The position numbers and the translations under genes are program-made. A stretch of DNA of 64,000 nt from Siphonodentalium dalli (lineage: Eukaryota; Mollusca; Scaphopoda; Gadilida; Siphonodentaliidae). Positions 1-9,556 of the stretch are shown here, piece by piece. Under the pieces are notes generated by a model that was not told where the DNA came from, searched no databases, and worked only from the letters and a program-made list of their open reading frames with translations. The stretch is taken from contig CP136063.1 of assembly GCA_032622095.1 (NCBI GenBank), forward strand, positions 9,713,814-9,777,813. Reading direction: 5' to 3'. Position 1 is the first letter of the stretch. The number at the start of each line of letters is the position of its first letter.

Positions 1-955
1 TATGGCATGGTGACGGACCAGAAATGGGGAACGAATATGCATAATATCACAGGTTGTGACCATCAATGCCTACCAGAGTTTTGGGCCCTGTTCGACTTTA
101 TGAAATTCAGTCCGTACAAAGTTTTTGCAATATAAGTTAAGTGTCGGTTGTCGAGTATTGATCTGGTTTGGTATGGTAATAGACCAGAATGATAAAGTTT
201 TTTTTATTTTATTACTTTTATTCAGGTAATATATTAATTTTGTTACTAAATATTTCTTCGGTTGATCATAAGTTTCCTGAACGCTATTACGGTGGTCCTC
301 TGTGAAGTGGGCCGGGATCCTGTGAAATGCAGAATGTTGCTAAATCTGAGGCTAAAGAGTCACTATAGCTGCCTATATAGCCCTATACAAATAAGCATCG
401 TACTAACATGCTTACAAACATTACATGGTCAGTACTTGTAACTTGTTTGAAAAAAAAAACCATTTTGGAAATAATTTACAAGCACATTTTTTCGGCCTCT
501 GGAACACCCACCCACCCCGACCCTATATTTTTTGCAGACCCCCCCCCGCTTTAATTGCTATGTTTTGTCTAAATCAGAGTAAAACAAAACGCAGGTTGCT
601 TGCCTGATTTATTTGGACAAAAAATGTCCTAATCTTGCTAATGTAGCTAATGGTAGTCGCAATGAAGCTTAGGGGTGTTTATTTGCTGGGAATTTGCGAA
701 TCAGTTCGCGGATTATTTCAGCTGGAGTCTGTATATCAACATCAACGACCTGCGATCCTGTAATATTCAGATTAATGCGCATTGGATCCGACTTTGGTCG
801 TATTACTGTTTACCACGACCACTTGGAAGTAATAAATACATTATACGGAGCCATTAAAGCTCAACTGATTACAATGGGTACCAATGGGGGTTTTTTTTAT
901 TTCCCAGATTATTGTCGGATAAGCATTAAAGATGCATAATCCGATTAAGCGCCCC
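1..955. other. Intergenic DNA, no gene recognised
   Basis: Only short open frames without recognisable protein character are present. The stretch is AT-rich with a C-run near 540. No RNA gene, promoter or repeat copy could be supported by reading. Confidence 0.5.
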
Positions 956-1278
956 TTAAAGGTACTCAATCCGACCAGAGGGTCCCCATATCATCAAGAT
1001 ACAACAACAACAACAACAACATTTCTTCAAAATACGAAATATGGCCGTATTGCCACTTGATTTTAGAGTTTTCCATCTTCATCCGCAATTTTGACCGACA
1101 TTCGTTTGACGGCGTGTTTCTGGGCCACAAACAATTGAAATAACAAACTTCAAAAATCGATATCTGATCACCCTGAGCTTTGATGGGTATGTTCCTCGAA
1201 TCGAATCAAATATATTTTTACCCCCGAAGCCAAACAAATAGTAATTTAGTGGTGTTTAATCGGATTTAGTACCTTTAA
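956..1278. mobile_element. TTAA-flanked MITE (Kolobok/piggyBac-like)
   Basis: Both ends carry a near-perfect inverted repeat. The left end reads TTAAAGGTACTCAATCCGA. The right end, reverse complemented, is the same except for one base. If TTAA is the target duplication, the TIR is AGGTACTNAATCCGA. TTAA targets are typical of Kolobok and piggyBac transposons; the AGG start fits Kolobok better than the CCC start of piggyBac. A (CAA)n run lies at about 1002-1021. No transposase is encoded, so the element would be non-autonomous. Related copies lie at 1279-1495 (opposite orientation) and from 33,856. Confidence 0.6.
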
Positions 1279-1495
1279 TTACTATTTATCTGGATTCTGG
1301 GGTAAAATATTTTATTCTAGTCGAGGAAACCACCTATCAAAGCTCAGAGTTATTAGATATTGATTTTTGAAATCTGTAAGTTTCACAATGAATCATTAGT
1401 GGCCCAGTAAACAGTCAACGAGCCGACGTCTCGGACCAAATTGCGATGAAGATGGATAACTCTAAAAGCAAGAGGCTTTCTGTTGCCAAATTTCG
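1279..1495 (+). repeat. Inverted partner copy of the 956-1278 MITE interior
   Basis: Starting with ATTACTATTTATCTGG, this arm is the reverse complement of about 1040-1247 with scattered mismatches. Shared landmarks are the GTCGAGGAA, ATCAAAGCTCAG and GTGGCCCAG blocks and the GATGAAGATGG block. Together the arms form a long foldback around a ~32-bp centre. It is either a head-to-head insertion of the same family or part of a larger palindromic element. Confidence 0.6.
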
Positions 1496-2444
1496 ACGAA
1501 CAACATATGTTGACAAATAACACGTTTCAGGCAATTTTATACGATAGTCGACTGTGGTTGGCATTATTTTTGGGCAATTATTCGATTCTGATAACTGAAG
1601 CAGCATTTCTAAAAATGTTGTTCTTGTTGGAATCTGATTATATGGGGACCATCGAATTGCATTGAATACCTTTAATTGTCGGAAATTATTCAATGGGCGA
1701 TAAATGTCATCCGCTTAGTGAACGTTCAGACGACCACGATTCAATCGTAAGTGCATGGAAAGATTTTCGTCCTTGGAAGTAACCGATAATTGGACTGCTC
1801 ATGTCAAGATCGCAAATTATATCAAGTACTGTTTGTTTTTAGATGCGAAATCGTGGCATATCCTTGGCTACCTCCATTTGCGACGACATCGCGATCGTGT
1901 GAACACACTATCCACAATTTGTCGGGCCCAACTCCTCCACTTACGATTGTATCGTGATTGTCTGAACGTTTACGTACTCGCAAATTATCCGAAGCACTCC
2001 TGGCAAAAAATCAGCTTGTACATGTTGAGCTGGGCCTCCCCCTGCGTACATTGTAAAAATTGTGCCAAAGTAAGTCGTCCAGTGATAACATTGCAATAGA
2101 AACATCAAACCTGTGAATATGACTGTGTAGTCCGCGTTTGACAAAATAACATGATCGATATACGTACCGATGGCTCCGTTCTTTGCGTTGGATTCCAAAT
2201 AGAAATGGTCATGTATCATGCACGGCTTTCCTAGCAATATGAACAGGGCATATTACCCCAATCCAGCTATCTTATTGACTTGTCAGTGTACACGGTTTCA
2301 TTCTGTGCCGCGATAAATAATCTTATGTACATATTATGTCGGCGGTCGTCATAGTAGTGCAGGTGGCCTATATAAATAAAACACAATGACTTTTGAGAAT
2401 TATATTTTATTCATTTCTGCCGAACTACTTGACTCGATATTTGA
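1496..2444. other. Unassigned DNA with weak minus-strand exon-like signals
   Basis: No gene could be named. On the minus strand a frame across 1941-2237 stays open for 98 codons and contains exon-like stretches. One is at about 2165-2225, preceded by a TTGCTAG acceptor-like site and followed by GTACGT. Another is at about 1980-2045, preceded by a pyrimidine-rich GCAG and followed by GTACGTAA. The encoded peptides match no family that I recognise. These may be remnants of a host gene or chance. Confidence 0.25.
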
Positions 2445-2654
2445 ATGTTTACAGAGATAAAGGCGTCCGGTATGACTCAGGATGAACCTAAAATGTCGAT
2501 CAGCAGATTTCCCGAATTCGCCCACCAGTTCATATCTCGTTCAGCACTTCAGCGGCTGCAGATCATAGGCCAGTACGGATTTCCAAGAAAGCCTCTAGTT
2601 TTCAAGAAACCCTGCATGGCCAAGCCCTCGAATAAAACTTCTTCCAATAGATAG
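2445..2654 (+). CDS. Possible terminal exon of an unknown host gene
   Basis: An open frame of 69 codons ends at TAG (2652-2654). Its codons are more GC-balanced than the surroundings, and the peptide is basic and proline/serine/lysine-rich, with FPEFAHQFISRSALQ and PLVFKKPCMAKP in it. A splice-acceptor-like TGTTTACAG directly precedes the frame, so the first ATG at 2445 may not be a true start. An AATAAA at about 2979 could be the polyadenylation signal of a ~330-base 3' UTR. No family is recognised, and no upstream exons could be assigned with confidence. Confidence 0.3.
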   Translation: MFTEIKASGMTQDEPKMSISRFPEFAHQFISRSALQRLQIIGQYGFPRKPLVFKKPCMAKPSNKTSSNR

Positions 2655-2735
2655 AGGGTTCGTTTCTATCTAAGGCTAGGGTGGACGAACATTTTGTCAC
2701 GTATAGCAAAAAAAACGCTCTTGTTCGTGTAAACA

Positions 2736-2966
2736 TCACAAAATTTCAATATTTCCACTCCCAGATATATAGCACACCGACGTTTGGCGCAAGTCGTTTA
2801 GACCGGCTCCCATGCAGATGAGTGTAGTGTCAGACGAAAGTGTAGAAATTTTGACAATATCTCCAAGTATCCTTGCCCCAAGGGGGTCCAAAACACTGAG
2901 GTATCCAGGGCGGAGCATGTGGAAAATATATTTTTGTTTACTTTTTTTAGTGTTTTTGACCTGCAT
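2736..2966 (-). pseudogene. Possible exon remnant with STAS-like sequence
   Basis: The minus-strand frame encodes LSVLDPLGARILGDIVK, then a hydrophobic stretch and LNDLRQT. The pattern of a short strand, Asp-x-x-Gly-Ala/Val, Leu and Ile-Val-Lys helix resembles the STAS domain core of SLC26-type anion transporters. That is an impression from motif spacing only. There is no start codon context, no clear flanking splice pair and no other recognisable SLC26 segment here. If correct, this is an isolated exon or a fossil of one on the strand opposite to the 2445-2654 frame. Confidence 0.2.
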
Positions 2967-3009
2967 AAGACAAATTTTGAATAAAACATTCTTAAATATC
3001 AGATATTAA

Positions 3010-3480
3010 TTATATCTGGGTTGCTTAACATTACATATGTGCAAAAAATTATATTCTCTAACAATTTTTGTGAAAAATTCACGAAAATGCAAGGGGGTCT
3101 GCAATTGTTTTCCGAACACTAGGCGGGGGTGGGTTGGTGGCCCTGTAAATTTTTTCCTAGAGTCATTTTTCTTCAAAACAATGGGACAGAAGGTGTTAAG
3201 AATGCTTCTATTATCTAGGTAGGAGGGTTTGAGTTCACAATCAGTTAATAATGAGGGATAAGCGGTAATAAAAAGGTCAGCTTGCTAAATGTTTTCATCA
3301 ATGATCTATCAATGCACATTGACATGGAAAGGCTCAGATTTAAATAGTTATATTAAGAATCCATTATTCAACATGATGTAAATGAAAACATAGCAGAATA
3401 ATAGGTTCTTCGAATAAATGTGAACTCTTCACTGAACTCTTCAAATAAATATAGTCTATTCAAATAACCATAATAAAAAA
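3010..3480. other. Intergenic, nothing recognised
   Basis: AT-rich, with only chance-length open frames. No repeat copy found elsewhere in the window. Confidence 0.5.
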
Positions 3481-4020
3481 GGTGTTGAAACAAACTGACC
3501 GATTTCAACTATATTTGGTATCTGGGTCTAGTATCACCTCTAGATGGGAGCTGTCAAATTTGAATGACTTTTTATCAAAAATATGGCCGCTGGCAGCCAT
3601 CTTGGTTTTACTCTTTGCATTACTAAATACCTTAACACACACTGCAAAGCTTATCCCTCATCTGATCATCACCAACCTTCAATTGGATCTTCGGTGTGAC
3701 CTCTCGATGGGTGTCTACCATTTCCCCCCGAATTTTGTAAAAAAAAGAAATGCCTGCCAGTGGTCATCTTGGATTTTACTTTTTGGATGACCAAATCCTT
3801 TAGCTTACTTTACAGATCACATTTCCATCCAAATGTCACCAAACTTCATATCGATCTTCGGAGTGACCTCTAGATGGGAGCCTCCATTTCCCCCAATTTT
3901 TTTGTTAAATAAACATGGCCACCAGCAGCCATCTTGGATTTCAAATATCAATCCATCAGCATACCCTACAGCCCACATCTATTGGAGAATTATCTTGAAA
4001 CTTTACAGTCTTGTTGGTTA
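3481..4020 (+). repeat. Degenerate ~165-bp tandem repeat, about three copies
   Basis: Blocks such as GACCTCTAGATGGGAG, a GGATCTTCGG-like lead and 'catggccaccagcagccatcttgga' variants recur about every 165 bp (around 3530, 3700 and 3860). The AAGATGGCYGCYGGCRGCCAT-type near palindrome links this array to the better preserved one at 31,985-33,020, although the rest of the unit differs. The open frames across it are repeat by-products. Confidence 0.55.
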
Positions 4021-5190
4021 ATAAAAATCATGATACGGAACATTGATCGAATAAGATTAGGAAAAACTGAGTAAAATATTCATTTGAAGCAGTTTACAGA
4101 GGGTGGGTCCCTATCCCAGAATAGAAAAAAATAAAAATTAGTGGGTGGTGGGTACCCAGAGGGCGGGAAAAAAGTGCCTAATATTTTACTGACCAACCCC
4201 TTAGAAAATGCAACAAAATTGCAAAGCTTTTTCAAAAACGTTTTCCAGAAGATTTCCCGTAAAATTTAAATTTTTCGGCAAAAAGTTCTCAGTGGTGCAT
4301 CAACATTGTCAGCATTATAGACCTGCTTTACTAATATCATCATCACAAGCACTGACATCCACCAAGCTGAGATAGTTCCAAATACTTAACACTCCCCTAA
4401 AACTTATTTCTATCTGAAAATACCTGTCAAGTCAGAATAGCCCGTTTTCGTTTCGTTTTTGTATTTTTGTATACCGGTATATTTGCCATCCGTAACACTA
4501 CTTCGTACTCAACAGACTTTCAAATAATGGGAAATTGTTACCTTATTCTCCGACTCAGAGACTACAGAAACCAACAACAACATTTGGGTACAGTATCCCT
4601 TTAAATGGTAGTTTAATACTGGCGCAAAGAAGCCATATCTATAACTTTCATGCCGCCTACCTAACTATCAAAACCAAACAAATAGTCAATTTCCAAGCAG
4701 TTGTATTATTTTATGTTAAGATGTATAATTGGGTAGGGAGGGTGGGGGAAAAATGTGTTTGCCTAAATCGGCTTTCAAATCAAAACTGAACTTGTTTCTT
4801 CGGAGTCAAATAATATAATGCCTACACAGCATACACAAAGGAATTTCGCGCGCAAAATATTAGTTACTCATTAACGAAACCCGCCAATGATACCGTCGAT
4901 AAGAATAACCAATCAGTGGCCTTGAACTAATTACTACGACTAATTCAATACAACAGAGATATATTTAGTTAAAGTGACATATCTAAATGGTGAACAATTT
5001 CAAATCCAAAGGCTTCAAATTTCCTACTCTATTAGCGAATTATGTAATTTGTAAACAAATTGTACAATTCTGCACTGTTGATTAGTATGAAGTATTCTTC
5101 CCGATAATTGCTCAAATTGCTGTATTATTAAAAGCTAAATTAAATAATTTAGCAACTTTGAGCTTTAATAAGGTGTATGTAATAAAAGAA
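4021..5190. other. Intergenic, nothing recognised
   Basis: AT-rich single-copy-looking DNA with no supported gene, RNA or element. Confidence 0.45.
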
Positions 5191-5331
5191 GTTTTTTGTT
5201 TGAATACCTGAAACATCTCATGAGTGTCTGGAAAGAAATATCGAATTTTCACTCACGGTTTGCAGCTGCGAGTGAAACTTTGATATTTCTTTACAGACAC
5301 TCATGATATATTTCGGTATTCAAACAAAAAC
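5191..5331. repeat. 141-bp foldback hairpin, MITE-like
   Basis: The left arm (5191-5255) and right arm (about 5271-5331) are reverse complements with a few mismatches. Shared blocks are TTTGTTTGAATACC, CATGAGTGTCT and AAAGAAATAT and the GAGTGAAA/TTTCACTC pair. The loop is about 15 bp around GGTTTGCAGCTGC. Size and near-complete self-complementarity fit a palindromic MITE. The transcript could fold into a long hairpin. No clear target duplication was seen. Confidence 0.7.
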
Positions 5332-5404
5332 TGAATGTATTCTCTATGTACGGCTCAATTCACTTCTCTTTTATTGGCCTGAGAATTGAACTATTGTTTT
5401 ATAA

Positions 5405-5994
5405 CACAGGGGCCTGTAACGCGCTCCGCTGCCCCCCCCCTTTGTGCTGCCCATATACACCGCTTCTATATACGCGTCTGCTTCACGTTAATGGTAGTAA
5501 TATAGAGACAAGGGGAACAGTGGAAATTCACCTTTTTACCCTCGCTCGGCAATCGGACAAATTTAGCCAATTCACCGCAGTAATGCTAACGATATAGCCA
5601 TGGATGTATCAGCGAAGGATTCATCTTTCAATCAATGCCACAAGCTCCCATCAGAACCATTTATATCCATAGCATTTGATAAATTTTTTACCACCGAATA
5701 TTGTCTCCGGAGAGCATAAATTTTCGGTTTGATCCGGCTCAAACAACAATGGACGATATGTTCCTCAAAATACCCCCATACAGCTTACTATAATTAAAAA
5801 TCGGTCAAACGATCAACTAAACATATATCGCTCAGTGATTTCGTGTCGGCTAATAATTTATTTACTTATACAAATCAACACATCATCAGTAACATTTTTT
5901 TATAGAGGCGAAATATGTCGATAATTCAGATTTTTTTTCATTTTTTGTAAACAATTCACGCATCTCCTCATTTTAATATTCATTACGACCTGAC
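5405..5994 (+). repeat. Left terminal inverted repeat of the 24-kb element
   Basis: This ~590-bp arm matches the reverse complement of 28,907-29,515 at well over 90% by eye. Long runs are identical, for example around CCGGAGA-CAATATTCGGTGG and the CGCTCAGTGATTTCGTGTCGG block. Similarity stops after GACCTGAC at 5994. The outer part holds a C9 run where the other arm has about 15 G. No protein is recognised in the arm. Confidence 0.9.
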
Positions 5995-6174
5995 GTTTCC
6001 ATGACTGTCCGAGCCGAGCTGACCAGACGTGTTTTAATCAAGCTCCCGATAATATCATGAGGTGCTAATTAAAGCAAGTGGTGCTGGTATGCCGAATGAA
6101 TTCCGTTTCTGGTTAATTTCTTACAGTGGATTTCTTATGTTAATTTCTTATAGTGGACTTCTATAGCTATCATT
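5995..6174 (+). other. Spacer and probable LINE 5' leader
   Basis: This lies between the inner end of the left inverted repeat and the first ORF1 start. A ~22-bp unit with TTAATTTCTTA(C/T)AGTGGA is duplicated at about 6113-6160. The exact LINE 5' end could not be placed, and no target duplication for the LINE was found. Confidence 0.4.
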
Positions 6175-7556
6175 ATGAATATGGATATGGATGAATGTTC
6201 GGATTTTGACGACACGTTTGACGTTGTAGGTGAATCTGACATAAGCCTTGTTACACCAATCTCCACATGTGTTAAGACAACGATACGCAACTACACAGTA
6301 AATCAAGAAAATCTCGTAAAAAGAGAAATATTCTTTACTTTAGATTTGGAAAGGGCTGTGGTGAAGGACGGTGGTAAATGTATAACGTTTGATGTGGACA
6401 TGTTGAAAGAGACAAGGCTGACTTTGTTGTTGACGAACGAATAGAAGTATTGAGGGGGAAAATCGGGAAGGTGACTTTACACATCTATAAAACCACCAGC
6501 AAATTTATGGTGCAAGGGTCGAAGAAGAACGTTCGATGGTGGGTTGATAAAGAGCTGCCCGTTGTTTTCGAAGAAGGATTTTGTTCGGTTGGTAGGAGTG
6601 ATCAAAATTCTAAGGAATCTGATTGGGATAATATGCCCAGTTCAACAGACCATGCGATCGCCTGTAAAAGTGTTATCCCCAGAACACCTGGAAAGCAGCT
6701 GCGGATTGTGAGCAAACATGTTACCAAATCATCTCGCAAGTTGATTCCGGTGTATAATGGCAAAGTCTCTAATTTAAACCTGAGGATGATGGTGGCGGAA
6801 CTTCAAAATATTGTGGAAGAAGTTAAATCTAATCATATGGACAACAATTCAGTCAATTCCTCTCGTTTCACTACTTTGGAAGAGGAAATTGCAGACTTGA
6901 AAAATATTTAAAAAACGCATGAACGTGATTTGGTGAATTTAAAAAACGAAATCAAGAAATATGACAGGACAATTCATCATCTAAGAGAGGAAAACAATAA
7001 TCTTCGGAAGGCTATGAAAGCAGAGAAGCTGGAGGCCAACGAGAAGAGTATGTTGACGCCACAGAAACTAAACCCGAAAGCTCCAAAGTGGTCACCCAAA
7101 TTAACAGCTGGTGTACAGGGTAACCATAAACCAATCGTTTCAGAGGAACACATAGTGGTACCATCTATCACAACGCATAACAAATTCGAAACACCAAGAG
7201 ATGAGTCATTCTCAGTTCCAACAAAATCATATGGACGAGGCACCCCGGTACGCAATGCTGAGCCTCATCGGTCATAGGTGACTCAGTATTGCGATATGTT
7301 GATCCCCGGAGGCTTGCCAACAAAGGAGAATATGTGAAGAAAGTGTCGATCGGTGGTCTTAGACTTGATGGATTGCGCAGATGGTTAAATGATGAGCGAA
7401 ATTTAATTCGTCATAACGTTGCGAAAGTTACGATTCATGTTGGAATCAACTCGTGTCGTAATGGATTATATACGGAAACCCAACAACTTCAGGGTGTCCT
7501 GAATAAAATTCGCCAGTTATATCCCGAGGCGAAAATCAAAATATCTTCTGTGTTAC
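6175..7556 (+). pseudogene. LINE ORF1, N-terminal part: coiled coil plus SGNH hydrolase blocks I-III
   Basis: Three frames make up the remnant: 6175-6444, 6450-6911 and 6930-7277, continuing into 7289-7556. Frameshifts lie near 6425 and 6912-6930 and near 7277. The first part is acidic (MDMDECSDFDD). The middle (HIYKTTSKFMVQG) resembles a segment common in invertebrate LINE ORF1s. About 6,880-7,020 is a charged heptad-like coiled coil (KNEIKKYDRTIHHLREENNNL). From about 7,265 an SGNH/GDSL esterase fold begins: VIGDSVLR (block I), SIGGLRLDGLRRWL (block II) and HVGIN (block III). The LTR array interrupts the fold straight after ISSVLL. In CR1 elements such ORF1 proteins bind the RNA/RNP; the esterase substrate is unknown. 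Confidence 0.8.
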
Positions 7557-8490
7557 TGTGACGAGCACAGGATTCACATACGATCCGGCAACAAGTTGCA
7601 CACAAGCTGCAAGTCCCGACTAAAAGTCACTTCCTGTTTACGTTGTCAAGCAGACAAAATCATCTTGACAACAAATGTAATTGTGCGGAGCACAGATCCA
7701 TCACACATATATCGTTCCAACAAGCCATACATATTATATTAACCCAAATTATATTCCCCCACATTCAGATCATATCAGGGCACATTTAGAAGCATTTATT
7801 TGGAAGTTTTGAGGTCGCACATTTATGTATTTAACATTGAAGCGAGTGCGTCTCCGGCAATGTCTGAAGCTTTTTGGCCTGCGACACCGGTTATCACAAA
7901 TAGCGAATTTTCACATAAAAATGGTAACTTCCCATGATATATGGTTGTTATGCCTATAACAATCATATATCAATGTACCCCTCCACAATTATCCAAACCC
8001 TGGAAAAGTTCGGGAAAGTCAAATATATTCAATTATAAAACACCCCAAATTTCGATGCACATAAAAGAAATCAACCCGGTGCTTCCCGATTTCCATAAAT
8101 AGTGAGAAAACAACAAGGTCCCATTTGTTGAAATTATAAGGCAATTGTCGGGTATACATCACTATATTACCCCGAACAAATGCCAACCCGAGGAAATGTC
8201 AAATAAGTGAGTTTTGATCCAAAAATATGACGGCATATTTTTGCATTACGAATACATGGCCGCCCGTTTCGCCACACTCACCTCGTCTCCAGAGTATGAA
8301 TCTATTCCCGTCCAAATACTTCCAATAGCCCAATTATAGTTATCAATGGATTTAGTGTGCATAACTGTAATTAAATATCCAGGTATCCAGGAATTTCCCG
8401 AATTCCATAATACCTTGGAATATTGCCATGATTAAAAAGGGAAATCCCCTATCACAAATATAGAAGCAGATCGGTGCTCTCAAGCTAGCA

Positions 8491-8605
8491 TGTGATTGGC
8501 TGGGTTTCAACGATTCTGATTGGTTGCAACTTTGTGCCACCAGGTGCCCTGAGATGGGTATAAAAGAGGTCTCAGACCTGGAGAACCTCAGTTGGGTCAC
8601 TGCTC
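8491..8605 (+). promoter_or_regulatory. LTR core promoter (CCAAT boxes, TATA box)
   Basis: Two inverted CCAAT boxes (ATTGG at 8495-8499 and 8519-8523) precede TATAAAAG at 8559-8566 by about 40-65 bp. Transcription would start about 30 bp downstream, close to GGGTCACTGCTCAATTC (8594-8610). The same block recurs in LTR 2 (TATA near 14,419) and LTR 3 (near 20,292). This spacing is typical of RNA polymerase II promoters in LTRs. Confidence 0.7.
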
Positions 8606-8717
8606 AATTCAATGTAAGCTAGCTCGAAGCCTAAGAGCTCGAAGCAAAAGCTCGAATCTTTAAGATCGAAGCTTAAAAGCTTAATTAATTAAGGTGTTAC
8701 CCTAAGTGGTAAACCTT

Positions 8718-8962
8718 GGAAGTGTATAGAGACTAAGTGGGCAGTTTTACGAGGTTAAAACTGCCAAAGTCCTGCCACAGGCAGAACTTGAACAGACAGT
8801 TAGCTGGAAACTGTCGGTCTCTATTGTGTTTACAGATTGGCAAGGCCAAGTCTGTGTAGTGTATAGAGACTAAGTGTGCAGTTTTACGAGGTTAAACTGA
8901 CAAAGTCCTGCCAGGGGCAGAACTTAGACAGTTAGCTGGAAACTGTCAGTCTCTATTGTTAG
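8718..8962 (+). repeat. Duplicated stem-forming segment in the LTR
   Basis: Two ~130-bp units each begin with TATAGAGACTAAGTG and end with GTCTCTATTGT, so the ends pair (AGAGAC with GTCTCT). Inside are paired GCAGTTTTA/TAAAACTGC, TCCTGCC/GGCAG and ACAGTT/AACTGT blocks. It lies downstream of the promoter and would be in the RNA leader. Repeated in LTR 2 and LTR 3. Confidence 0.7.
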
Positions 8963-9152
8963 GGGTATAGTGTAGTGTTTCCCTTGAGCACTTAGAAAAA
9001 TAAGGGTGGTGGCAGCAATTTAAGTAGAATCAACCCAGACATTAAAATCCCCTTGGGCGTCTGGGCGACCCACGAGTCGGAATCATATTCCTTTTTATGG
9101 CATGCAGTCGTTAGACCGCTCGGTTAGTTTATACCCCCGGTTGCATGTTACA

Positions 9153-9255
9153 TAAAGTGGTGGCAAGCGGTGGGATTGATTGATTCTAATTTAACTTGTT
9201 AGAATAGATTAAGATTGATTTTTTTTTATTGTAATTAAATATTAAATGTTGGTTC
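9153..9255 (+). promoter_or_regulatory. Leader with probable primer-binding site
   Basis: Five bases after the LTR end a TGGTGGCAAGCGG motif (9158-9170) begins with TGG, as expected for a site pairing with a tRNA 3' CCA end. The donor tRNA was not identified. The same sequence follows LTR 2 at 15,018. Confidence 0.5.
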
Positions 9256-9489
9256 TTGAAATTAAATTTTGAAATGGCTTCTGATATTCCGGTAGGTATT
9301 ATGTTATTTGAAGATATACATGAAGCTTCTCAAAGTAATGAATATTGTGCATATATGGGCCTTGATGTTCGTGAATTTACAATGTGTGGAAATTTTTGTA
9401 TTGCTTTCTTTTATCTTGAAGAAATAAATGAAGTAATCAGTCATTGTTATCTCAGTGGTTACGATTACATCATTTTCGAGCCTCAGTAA
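9256..9489 (+). CDS. 77-codon leader ORF of the Gag-protease element, copy 1
   Basis: The frame lies between the primer-binding site and gag and is identical in copy 2 (15,116-15,349). An internal ATG at 9274 (MASDIPVGIM...) has A at -3 and G at +4 and may be the true start. The peptide is acidic and has several Cys and aromatic residues (FTMCGNFCIAFFYLEEINEV). It ends at TAA, 67 bp before gag. I recognise no family. It could be an accessory protein, a translated upstream ORF that tunes gag, or neutral. Confidence 0.45.
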   Translation: MKLNFEMASDIPVGIMLFEDIHEASQSNEYCAYMGLDVREFTMCGNFCIAFFYLEEINEVISHCYLSGYDYIIFEPQ

Positions 9490-9556
9490 TTGGATGTCAG
9501 GTAAGCATCCGATTTCACTCAGATAATTTTGTTTGTTGAGTTGATAATTATTAAGT

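Larger units (their letters stand above)
7557..9152 (+). repeat. LTR 1 of the Gag-protease element
   Basis: 1,596 bp, TG...CA ended. It holds a palindrome at about 7935-7972, a TATA-type promoter near 8559, a duplicated ~130-bp stem-forming segment at about 8720-8960, and a 3' part leading to TGTTACA. It differs from LTRs 2 and 3 by GTCTGAAG instead of GTCGGAAG near 7862 and by GGTATCCAGG instead of GGTAACATAGG near 8380. Confidence 0.9.
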
